From Oreohelix idahoensis (lineage: Eukaryota > Mollusca > Gastropoda > Stylommatophora > Oreohelicidae): a DNA stretch of 64,000 bases. A model generated the notes under the pieces. It was not told the DNA's origin. It worked only from the letters and a program-made list of their open reading frames with translations, and did no database searches. The stretch lies in assembly GCA_024509875.1 (NCBI GenBank), contig JAMPIV010000581.1:5001-69000 (forward strand), read 5' to 3'. Made by a program: the position numbers and the translations under genes. Position 1 is the first letter of the stretch, and each line of letters starts with the position of its first letter. Shown in pieces: positions 42,073 through 52,030 of the stretch.

Positions 42073-44106
42073 TGTGGTGAAGTGGGATGTTATAAATATT
42101 TATAGGGAACTTAGTGTACTGACTGAGATCAGCTGTGAAGGTATCTATATCTAATAAGAGTAGTGTATTATAGATAACCTTACTTGCTGCCACATATGTA
42201 TACCTCAGTCAGAATTATTCTGGAATAGTGTGATGACTACGTTATATGTCTAGGGTATGTGTATGATGAAGTGTAAGTCATAATAACAACAGACAGATAA
42301 ACAATTTAATTTATTCCACCACACTTGACAACACTGTGACACTCACATACATAAAACACTCTACGAGGATATCTTAAAGGAGTCACTGATAACTTTTCAA
42401 ATAACAATATGTATTCAGTGCTGTCATGAATGTATATGTGTCCTGATTCAAATACAAAGGGAACCAGGAATCACAATCAATTGTAATTACAAGTTATATG
42501 TACAGAATTTATTAATATTAAACTTGTAGTGACATATATTATTAATAGTATCCTATGTGTGTCAGTTGTGTAGTAGTAATATGAGGTAATACTGGTTTTG
42601 TTTTGTTCAAGCTCTGTTGGTATTTGTCATCATGACTTCAATAGTTTGTTTCTATTGGAACTAGTATTGGAGATGTTCTCAGTTCCTGGTATTAAAACAA
42701 TTAAATTCCCCTCTTAATTTTATTTTACAATGTCATTTTAAGATGGGTGTACATAATGTTGAGCTCCATGGCCACACTCTCTTATCTTTCGTGATGACTG
42801 CAGTAAAAGACTCCTCTGCTCGATTACTTTAATGAGTTCTGGAGCCACCCCACTGGTTGCTACAGGGACCAAGGAGTATGCTGTCCGCCTCTGGCTTCAG
42901 CAAAGCTCTGACCAGGGGCTGCTCAATAATTTTAAGACCACGGTCCCACAATTCATGGAAATAATAAACAGTTTCGTTGACTGGCAATGAATATAGCACA
43001 ACTCCGATCTGCCGATGTCCCAGGCTTTATTTTATAAAAAATATACACTGGTGCTCAACGCACTGCTTCTTAGTAGGTTTATTACAAGATGTGGCAAAGA
43101 ACAGACGCTCTGAATTGAGTATATTCGCAGCTCTACCCAATCAAACCATGTCTACACATCTTTTCAAAAAAGTACTCCTTTTCACGTTTCCCCTGACAAC
43201 ACAAGATAGTATTTATAGCCCGACCAATCGTGTTTAGTCTTACATTTGTTGCGCTCCAATCAAATAGGAGTTAACATGGTAGGCTATTTCCGTAACGTAA
43301 TGTTTTTTCAAACACGTTATAAAAAAAATTTTATGAGCAGAAATGATTTCATGCTGTCAGGCACCCCCACTATTTTATTTTGGCCATAACTTGGTAATTC
43401 CTAGACTATTTGCGTAACGTGTTACATATTCTTTGTCAGCAAGCCCTAAGGAACCCAAATATACGAATTTAATGGAGCCAATATGCATTTTCTTCTAGGA
43501 TAGTCGTGCTGTTACTACCTTCTCACTTCCAAACTTGAGGGTGTCTGGGTACTGTCATGTTTTCAAACGTAAACCAGTATATTGTCATAATTCCCAATAA
43601 GCGTTTTTCAGGATTTTAAAACCTAACTCTGGTATGGGTAGTGAATTTTATCACTGTCGATCTGAAAAAAAAGTATTGCTAGTGGCCTTACACGCGGGAT
43701 GGCAGCAATTGTGTATCGCGCGACGCGGGTTTAGTGTTGCATGTGTCCTGCCTTCATTCGCCCCTCTCTCTCTCTCTCTCCTGCTTTATCTGTCTTTTAG
43801 TTACGCCGTGTATGGAATGAATGAAATATTAAATCTAGGTCATTGATCAGCTTGCGTATCTCAAGGTTTTTCCAAGAAATACAGTACACGTTTCATTGAA
43901 GAAAGCGTGCAGCGACACAGTAGGCTTTTACTATTAACGTGAAAGCGTTACAATTTGCAGACGAAGTAGAAAACAAGGGGAATTTCGAGTACAGTCTTTG
44001 TGACAGCACTGTTCTTTACCATTCTTCTTTCCTTTTATTAAATTTATTTGTTAGGCTTTACATTTACCTTTTAATTTATATATGTGGATTAGAATATTTC
44101 ATGACA
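42073..44106 (-). repeat. Solo LTR (2034 bp) related to element B LTR
   Basis: Starts TGTGGTGAAG and ends TTTCATGACA on the plus strand, flanked by CCCAG on both sides (42068-42072 and 44107-44111), a perfect 5-bp target duplication. Both junctions cut the hAT transposase frame at the same codon. The length is almost that of the element B 5' LTR (2030). Reverse-complemented element B LTR shares CAGCTGTGAAGG, CTTGCT-CCAC and TGTCTAGGGT in the same order near the end. It therefore looks like a diverged family member in opposite orientation. It arose by recombination between two LTRs, losing the interior. Confidence 0.8.
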
Positions 44107-45450
44107 CCCAGTCAAAAATCTCTGTAGTCAGCGATGGAAAGTAAAAATGAATATTTTGCTCTAATGTTTCCAAATGCTCCATTATGAGGGTAGCAATGTC
44201 TTTTAAACTGTCTTTGGGTACCAGTGAAAACATATCAAGATTACCCTCCCTCGCACTATGTAACCAAATTAATATACTTTCTTTAAATGACAGTAGCTTA
44301 TCAGTAGATGTAAGAATGTTTTCATTTCGTCCTTGCTTACAGGTAGTCACACTGTCTAGGCGCCTGAATATTTCTGCCAGGTATACTAGTTTGGCACACC
44401 AAAGTTCACTGCTGAGGTTTTCATTACATGGTTTTGTTTCCTTCTGACTGGACAAAAATTTTCACTTCGTTCCTTAGTTCATACACCCGAGCTAACACTC
44501 TTGCCATTAATAACTATCTCACTTCTGTGTGTAAAATTTAACATTCATACTGCGGATCCATAGCTTTACAAAGCTGTTTAAAGAGTCTTTAGAGTCTTTG
44601 ACTTCACAAAATTGACCATTAGGACAGCCTGGTCTAATACAGACTTTATTTCTTTCCCCAGTGTCTTTCCAACAAGGGCTTCCCTATGCGAAAGCAATGT
44701 GTAGAAAACATGTTAGGATTTTGCTCTCTTACAAGTGCGACAAAATCTTTGATAGACCCCATCAGAGATGGAACGCCATCTCTGCAAACACCCACACATG
44801 ACTTCCATCAGAGATCATATTTGTTTAAGTAGGCAGTCAAGGTATCAAATATATCTGACCTCTCGTGCGATCTACAAGTTCTCTGTAGCATAAAAATTGG
44901 TTTATCATTTCATGTCCATGGACAAAGCGAACAAATGCTAACAGTTGTGCTCTGCCACCTATGTCTGTAGATTCGTCAACTTGTAGCGCAAAGTCTTGAT
45001 TTTTTAAGCTCCGTTTAAACATATTCCTCAGTGTTAGGAGACATCTCCATTATTCTTCTTTTAATCGTATCAATAGACAACGGAGTTTTGGTAATTTCGT
45101 TTTACGCTTCACTACCAAACATTGTCCTAACAATCAAACGGCAGGCAGGCAAAATAAGTGACTCAGCTGTAGTATATGATTTCATTTGCTGAGCTATGAT
45201 TTTGGCTACATGATAAGTGCTTTATCAGATACGTTAACTCTTTGTTAAAAATAGCATACTTGTTTTGTCTGTTCTTCAACTAACCTTTTGAAATAATTCA
45301 AATCTTTATTCCCGAGATGTGCATGTTTAGTGGTCAAATGTCTTTCCAATTTATTAGGAACCACGGCTTCGTTCGAAAGTTTGTCAAAGCACACAACACA
45401 TAATGGCTGAGGACAGTCTTTCTCTCAGACAAAGAGAATCCCAGACTTAA
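44107..45450 (-). pseudogene. hAT transposase, N-terminal and catalytic part
   Basis: Minus strand, several frames. A BED-type zinc finger lies at about 45316-45400: CVVC with a downstream HLTTKHAH, a Cys-Cys-His-His set for DNA binding. The catalytic-start block FALQVDESTDIGG...LLAFVRFV lies at about 44910-45000 (DESTD carries the first catalytic Asp of the hAT RNase H-like fold). Then LVYLAEIFRRLDSV and the run to FPSLTTEIFDWV at about 44104-44400. Frameshifts and stops between blocks show a dead copy. The C terminus continues at 42067 beyond the solo LTR. The family is also the source of domesticated vertebrate ZBED and SCAND3 genes, but nothing here suggests domestication. Confidence 0.75.
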
Positions 45451-45600
45451 ATAGCTGTCCATGTACGAACTTTAGATTTAGAAATCTTACACAGGGCGTG
45501 ACCTCGTCCAAACTGATGTTTTCATTTCTGCAAATACTAGTCATGCTGTCAGTATTACTGTTTTCTTGGACACGTTTTCTTGTAACAAATCAATAATTGT

Positions 45601-47400
45601 CAGTAAGTTTATCTACTTTTAATAAAGTTTTAAAACGGCAAATCGAATGTGCTAAATATTTTACACAGTTTTACAAATCAAACACAAGAAAGAAACAACA
45701 CGCTGATCACTGTGTTAATAATAACATGAAACATACAACACGAATTGTACGCGCATGCGCAAATTATCAATTTCCTCTACCTTACAGCTCTTTCTGATAC
45801 GAAATTTAATTAGGTTAAAGTTGAATTGCTATGATCCATCCATGACCTTTTGTCGCAGTGCAGCTATTTGTGCGCAGGTCGCGGCATTAAATAGTACCGT
45901 GTTACCGGGCTGTGTTTACTGCATCAATGAAAGAATGTGTGTGTGTCCGTCAGCTGATCGGGTCAGTTCAGTTAATGGTTGAGTGAAGGTAAATATTTTG
46001 AAGAGCGCTAACTCTTGTACGTTTCTTGGTTCAAGTCGTTATAGGCCTGTCCGCCTGAGACGGAAATTCTTGACCTTCTTTTATTCTTCCTTCCCAGAGT
46101 TCGTTCGTACCATTTTTATGTTTAGTGAAAAGCAATCTCGTATAATGGTTATGTCAAAGTATCCAACTGTAATATTCCAACGAAAACTCAGCAATGTAGA
46201 AAAATAAAATATAGTTTATTAACGTGATTTGGAACAGCAATGTCATTGGCACAATAGTGAAATACTTATGTCTTTCTTACACAAAGTAATGAGTATCCAA
46301 AAATTAAAATGTAAATCCACAGGAATAATATATCTAATAGAGTAAAATACAAACTTGTCTACTTAAAAATACTTGTCTAACCTGAACAAAACTTGTCAAG
46401 TTAAAAACAACTTGTCTTGATAATCTCAAAGACGAAGTTCTGTAAAAATCCTCTCTCCTAACGAATCCCAAAATCTGTACAAGCCCTGTCAATCGCCCAC
46501 GTCTCTTCTTTATATACAGCTCACTTTTTTCCCGCCAATTTTCACACGATGCTTTATTTTTCACACGATACCAAACATCTACATTTGCACACGCTTTTCT
46601 CAGCTTTTCGACTTTTCGCACACGACTCTCACTCTAGCAACGGAAAAAACCCAGATTAGCAGCTTCTTCCAAAACTTTCCATTCAATAAACATGCATTTA
46701 CTGTTTTGTAGTTCTGGGACAGCTTCTCTCGAAGCCGTGAACTGTTCATGATACTGTATTTTGTGCACAAATGTCTTAACTGCTTTTAACGTTGTTATTT
46801 CTCATTTTATGTGGTTTTTAACACGTATTAATTGTAGTGTATACCAAGTGGTCACACAAGTCCCGGGGCCACAAAAATGTATCCCATGTGGAGACATTTT
46901 CGTCCTATCAACTAAAAAAAAAAAATCAAGTCCCTAACATACATACTGGGGCAAAATATGAAATAGGGGCATATATTTATGAAGCAATTGGCAATGGACA
47001 ATTGTTGAGACAAATTTATGTTACTGGTATAAGTCATTGACTGGGGGAATACACTTATGAGCCAAAATGAGAAAAAAAATTACAAGGTCTCAGTATACAT
47101 GTGAGCCAACAAACACAATTTTCAAAAAGTAAAAAATTTTCAAGATGTGAGCCAAAAAAAACTTTTTTTTCAAGATCTCAGTATACCTGTAAGCTAAATT
47201 AAAAATGTATTACAGGATCTCAGTATACATGTGAGCCAAAAAAAAAGAAAAAAAAAAATTATTATTTCGTAAAACGAGGGAGCTAGTAGATTCATAATGC
47301 GTAAAACGGGGGAGACATACAAAGTGTTTATACACTACGTCATTAAACAGTATGGGATATGGATAGCAATGTGCAATACGCAATGTAAATTGTTCATGTA
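45601..47400. other. Non-coding DNA with two short tandem repeats
   Basis: About 46353-46416 repeats ACTTGTC four times at spacings of 18, 20 and 19 bases. About 47085-47240 repeats TCTCAGTATACATGTGAGCC three times with variation. No gene recognised. Confidence 0.5.
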
Positions 47401-47676
47401 TACTGTTCAAAAAAAGAAACGCATAGCTATCCGAGGGCGCGTTTTTATGAGTTTGTAAGTAAAATTTGGTGTTAGGGTATATAAAAACTAGCCTCAAATG
47501 TTCTTTACAGTGTCACATGCACGTGTTGACCTGAATTGCGTTCGTTTTTGTAATCGTTACAACGCAGTGGTCAATAGTGTATATGACGCAATTTTTGACC
47601 ACAGCTCATGTTGCGCGCACGTGAAAGCAACAACATTTGGGGTGAACACTATTCACTGACTACGCAACTGAAACCC

Positions 47677-47685
47677 TATAAAAGG
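47677..47685 (+). promoter_or_regulatory. TATA box of Tc1-derived element, copy 1
   Basis: TATAAAAGG lies 47 bases before the ATG at 47732, a normal spacing for a TATA-driven transcript with a short leader. The inverted copy keeps the same word at 48696-48704. Confidence 0.5.
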
Positions 47686-47731
47686 ATAACGCTACACACA
47701 AAAAATTCAGTTAATTTTCAAGCAGACATTT

Positions 47732-47926
47732 ATGCCGTCTCTATCGATAAATTTAAGGAACATTGCTATTGGCCGTTTGCACGCAGGCGAAAGTCAAAGT
47801 CAGGTTGCCAGGCATCTAAACGTGCATCAGAGTACCATCAGTCGACTTTGGCACCGGTTTTATACATCCATGCCCAGAAGATGCCAGTCGCTGATCGATG
47901 CAAGAGGAGGCCACACACCATACTAA
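47732..47926 (+). pseudogene. Truncated Tc1-like transposase, helix-turn-helix part only
   Basis: 64-aa frame with NIAIGRLHAGESQSQVARHL and NVHQSTISRLWHRF, the first helix-turn-helix of Tc1-like transposases, which binds the terminal repeat. The second DNA-binding domain and the whole DDE domain are missing, and the right terminal repeat follows about 190 bases later. If expressed it could bind the element ends without cutting, an inference from the family. Confidence 0.75.
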
Positions 47927-48118
47927 CGGGAAAGCCCATACGCCAAAAACTCTCGTGACCCAGATGCAAAACAACTGTCAATTGATTGGTTGAACCCTAA
48001 GGTATTCTTTTGTGCAATTTGAACAATTAACTCATTAAATTAAAAAAGTTATTGAATGTCAAAATTATGGCTATGTGTGTGCCTTCAGTAGCTATGCGTT
48101 TCTCTTTTTTGGACAGTA

Positions 48119-48263
48119 TAGGAAGATTAACTGAAGTTTAAAACAAATGTTGGGAAAGGTTACGAGTAAGTATCCACAAGATTGGGATAGAGTATTACCC
48201 GCTATTCTCTTCGCCTATAGAGAAATTCCCAACGAAAATACGGAGTTTGCGCCATTTGAATTA
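48119..48263 (+). pseudogene. Fragment of Ty3/gypsy integrase
   Basis: 145 bases between the two Tc1-derived elements read, in one frame, KYPQDWDRVLPAILFAYREI and then TEFAPFEL. This is the end of a Ty3/gypsy integrase core (the W-D-x2-L-P...F-A-Y-R...F-S/A-P-F-E-L block). No continuation was found on either outer side. It belongs to neither element A nor B. Confidence 0.8.
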
Positions 48264-48265
48264 TA

Positions 48266-48978
48266 CTGTTCAAAAAAAGAAACGCATAGCTACTGAAGGC
48301 ACACACATAGCCACAATTTTGACATTCAATAACTTTTTTAATTTAATGAGTTAATTGTTCAAATTGCTTAAAAGAATACCTTAGGGTTCAGCCAATCAAT
48401 TGACAGTTGTTTTGCATCTGGGTCACGAGAGTTTTTGGCGTACGGGCTTTCCCGTTAGTATGGTGTGTGGCCTCCACTTGCATCGATCAGCGACTGGCAT
48501 CTTCTGGGCATGGATGCGTGGAACCGGTGCCAAAGTCGACTGATGGTACTCTGATGCACGTTTAGATGCCTGGCAACCTGACTTTGACTTTTGCCTGCGT
48601 GCAAACGGCCAATAGCAATGTTCCTTAAATTTATCGATAGAGACGGCATAAATGTCTGCTTGAAAATTAACTGAATTTTTTGTGTGTAGCTTTATCCTTT
48701 TATAGGGTTTCAGTTGCGTTGTCAGTGAATAGTGTTCACACCAAATGTTGTTGCTTTCACGTGCGCGCAACATGAGCTGTGGTCAAAAATTGCGTCATAT
48801 ACACTATTGACCACTGCGTTGTAACGATTACAAAAACGAACGCAATTCAGGTCAACACGTGCATGTGACACTGTAAAGAACATTTGAGGCTGGTTTTTAT
48901 ATACCCTAGCACCAAATTTTACTTACAAACTCATAAAAACGCGCCCTCGGATAGCTATGCGTTTCTTTTTTTGAACAG
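48266..48978 (-). mobile_element. Tc1/mariner-derived short element, copy 2 (inverted)
   Basis: 713 bp, same ends as copy 1, TA on both sides (48264-48265 and 48979-48980). It is the reverse complement of copy 1 with only scattered differences by eye. Confidence 0.9.
48455..48649 (-). pseudogene. Truncated Tc1-like transposase, copy 2
   Basis: 64-aa frame differing from the plus-strand copy at a handful of residues (for example GKSQ against GESQ and RFHAS against RFYTS). Same truncation, so both derive from one internally deleted element, not from two separate losses. Confidence 0.75.
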
Positions 48979-48980
48979 TA

Positions 48981-49587
48981 TATTAATACAATACTTATGT
49001 ACACGCTAGTAATAATACATAAAAACATGGAGTTATGATATGAAATACACATACTTAATGTTAAACGTATTGAATTTTTTTATTTAAAGTCAACACATAC
49101 AAAGTTTGGTCATGCCAAACAAAACTCGAGTGTTAATCAACACTCAGGACAATAAGTGAATCCTATCTTAATATTTACATCTGAATGGTAACTGGCCATA
49201 GCTGTTTACCTGTGACCATGACTTTCGCTAGGGTGAACGCGAGCGGTGAAAGGTCACACTGGATATTTGAACTCTCATTGACGGCACAGTGTGGCGTCAA
49301 CTAAAGGAGAGGGAGGGGTGGTGGGGGTTTATAGTACAATGAAATAGCTGGGGGGAAGTAGAGAAAGTAGTTCCTGTTTTGGATTGATGAATGAACGCGT
49401 GGCGTGGGAGAAAGGTAAAGAAAAAAAAAGAACTCGCATGGGGAAATTGACACGGGGGGAAGATAAAGGTGGTGAAAACGAAGATTGGATTCGACATAGC
49501 GAAAAACAGCGAGGTGGTGTTAAGGTCACGTGTGGACAGTTTGCGCGTAGGGAAAAGGGAGTAGAGGTGTGGGTTAACATTTTATAT
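48981..49587. other. Non-coding DNA
   Basis: Purine-rich on the plus strand from 49300 to 49580. No gene recognised. A short palindrome GAGTGTTAATCAACACTC lies near 49128. Confidence 0.4.
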
Positions 49588-49599
49588 ACGCATTCATCA

Positions 49600-51290
49600 T
49601 CATCTCAACCCATAACCCGTCATGGGTCGTAGGGGTGCCATGGTGGAAGCATCAGCAGACAGGGTCCTCCACTGCTCTCTATTCTCAGCAATGCGTACAA
49701 GTGTGGAGAAACCGTGTCCTGCCCATTCTTTGATGTTATCAGCCCAGGATTTTCTTTGCCTTCCTCTTCTCCGTTTACCTTCGACTGTTCCCTGGAGGAT
49801 CGTTTTCGAAAGGGAGTCATGACGAGTTACATGCCCAAACCAGGCAAGCTTTCGACGTTTCACTATTGACAAAAGTGGTTCTTGATGGCCTGCATAGGTG
49901 TTTATCTTCTCTCTAACATAGACATTTGTTTTGTGCTCTTTATAGCAAATGCGCAAAATTCTTCTATAACATTTATGCTCGAAAGCCTGAATCCTTCGCT
50001 CCGTATCTGCAGTGAGTGTCCAGCCCTCACACCCATACAAGAGAATAGATAATACAAGTGATTTGTATAATTTGATCTTCACAGGAAAACTGATGTTACT
50101 TTTCCAGATCACATTCAACCTTGTCATGGCAGCTGAGGCCATCTCAAGTCTTGTCTTGATTTCTTTATTTGATCTTCCATCACTACATATAGTGGACCCG
50201 AGATATTTAAAGGTGTTAACTTCTTCTAACGTTTGCCCATTTAACGTAATGTTGGTCGGAACATGTTTCTTATGGCTATTCACCAATATCTTGCTTTTTT
50301 CTATATTAATTTCCATCCCATATGTTCTTGTTACTTTCTCCAGTCTAGAGGTAAGGTCTTGAAGTTCTGATTCTGTTCCAGCTATCAGATCAATATCATC
50401 AGCAAAACGTAGATTACACAGAGGTCGGCCTCCAATCGATATGGTTGATTTATAATCGTAGAGAGCCTCCTGCATAATATGTTCTAGATAAATGTTAAAG
50501 AGCACTGGTGACAGGATACATCCCTGGCGAACTCCTACAGTTGTTTTGAAAAATTCTCCAATGTCATTGCTTGCAAAAACAGCACTGCTTGCGTCCTTGT
50601 ATAGTGCTTCAATGATATCTATGATGTTGGTATCAAAATTGAATTGTCTCATTATTTGCCATAAACCTTCATGCCAGACTCGATCGAAGGCTTTTGTGAA
50701 ATCGATGAAGTTATGGTATAAATCATGTTGATGCTGGAGATGTTTTTCGATCAGTAATCTAATATTGAAGATTTGTTCTGAGGTACTTCTTTTTGGTCTA
50801 AAGTCAGCCTGTTCCTCTGACAAGATTTCTTCTGATTTCTGTTTTATTCTGTTCAAAAGTATCCTTAACATCACCTTACTTGGATGACTAATAAGGCTAA
50901 TTGTTCTGTAGTTCTTGCACATTTTTAGATTTCCTTTCTTTGGAAGCGGTATTACTAATGACTGCGTCCATTCTTTTGGCCATTTTTTTGTACTCCATAT
51001 CTTCTGGCAAATTGTTGTCATGATTTTTACTATATCTGGTCCTCCATATTTCAAGAGCTCTGCTGGTATATTATCCACACCCGGTGACTTCCCTCCTTTC
51101 ATCGAACATATAGCCTCTTCCACTTCTTCCCGTAGTATTGCTGCATTTCCGAGTTCTCTGTTTTCGCACTTAATGTTGTTTAATATGCCTAAGTCAGTGT
51201 CAAGTTTACAGTTATATAATTCTTTACAATATTCTGTCCACCTTCTCATTACAGCTGTTTTTTTTCATTGAGCAGAGCCCCATTGCTATC
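49600..51290 (-). CDS. RTE-like LINE reverse transcriptase and C-terminal domain
   Basis: Reverse transcriptase used for target-primed insertion. The frame has 549 residues from the ATG at 51249 and is open slightly further upstream. Motifs in order: MRRWTEYCKELYN, GKSPGVDNIPAELLK, IPLPKKGN, YRTISLISHPSKVMLRI, FIDFTKAFDRVWH, VGVRQGCILSPVLFNIYLE, LRFADDIDLIAG (catalytic Asp pair, about 50385-50410), then FKYLGSTI. The C terminus has LLYGCEGWTL, LAWFGHVTRHD and KRRRGRQRKSW, the positively charged ending shared by RTE-type and related 'craniofacial development protein 2-like' elements. All catalytic residues are intact, unlike the LINE at 40-41.4 kb. The upstream part is out of frame by an A-run length change. 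Confidence 0.88.
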
Positions 51291-51314
51291 TTCTATGACA
51301 GTTACCCTGGGCTG

Positions 51315-52030
51315 TTAGGGTTTTGATAGTCTTCTTAATGTGTCAAAAACTGCCTTGCTGTTACCTTTTATTAGCCCCGTATTAATGGACTCACATTGAT
51401 CAGCTACCCATTTTTCTTTGGCCTGTTTCATTTTCTTTCTAATATTTTTATTCAACATACTGTATTGCCATGCTGCTTCAGGAACCTCTTTCTTAACCTT
51501 TTTCATTTCTCGCCGTGTATCACATAACTTCAGAATTTCATCTGTAACCCATGGTTTGTTTATTTTCTTTCTTTTACCAAGTATTTCTGTTGCTGATTCA
51601 ATGAGCACGTCTTTCATGTTCTCTGTGATTGAGTTGATATCATCCTCCAAAAAGTTGAGAGCTGCGAATTTTCCTCCAACAGTTGCCTCAAAGATTCCCG
51701 CGATTTCTGGATCTTTCAATTTGTCTAAATTGAATCTTAACTGAGAACATCTGTTTTGATTATAGTTCTTTTTGAGTTTAAGCTTGAGCGTCATCAATAC
51801 CATGTCGTGATCACTACCAATGTCGGCGCCAGGAAAAGTCCTAGTCTTGGCTTTATTAATGCTGGCAAATTCTAGTAGCCTTAGTCCTCGATCGTTGGTT
51901 TCTCCAGTCCCAAATTTCCCCACTGTGCCAGCCCAGTGACCCTATTTTAGCATTCGAACGCTTTCTTTGGAATTTTCTTAATTGCTTCAGATTGTCATAA
52001 AATGTATCGCAATTGTCAGGGGGGGCATGG
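51315..52030 (-). pseudogene. RTE-like LINE endonuclease C-terminal part and linker
   Basis: Two minus-strand frames. The first, next to the insertion, reads HAPPDNCDTFYDNLKQL and then NAKIGSLGWHSGEIWDW, an apurinic-type endonuclease stretch. The second reads GADIGSDHDMVLMTLKLKL (the SDH catalytic motif of APE-type endonucleases, about 51780-51835) followed by a lysine-rich linker ending KAVFDTLRRLSKP. The frames change near 51925. It continues into RT after another shift near 51262. Confidence 0.75.

Larger units (their letters stand above)
41458..45600 (-). mobile_element. ZBED/SCAND3-type hAT transposon, split by a solo LTR
   Basis: Left terminus CAGTGTTTCTCAACCTT lies at 41458, preceded by CGCTAAGT, the expected place of an 8-bp target duplication. 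Inside, on the minus strand, is a broken hAT transposase from the BED finger (45.4 kb) to the C-terminal dimerisation domain (41.7 kb). The right terminal repeat was not found, so the right boundary is approximate. It inserted next to or into the LINE RT at 41457. The solo LTR at 42073-44106 interrupts it. Confidence 0.75.
47403..48116 (+). mobile_element. Tc1/mariner-derived short element, copy 1
   Basis: Ends are CTGTTCAAAAAAAGAAACGC and its inverted partner ending TTTTGGACAG, flanked by TA on both sides, the Tc1/mariner target. At 714 bp it keeps the N-terminal DNA-binding part of a transposase but lacks the catalytic part. A nearly identical copy lies at 48266-48978 in opposite orientation. 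Confidence 0.9.

Noticed and set aside
49297..49632. Ser/Phe/Pro-rich frames on both strands
   Set aside because: Purine/pyrimidine-skewed flank next to the LINE 3' end; no motif, opposing frames overlap.
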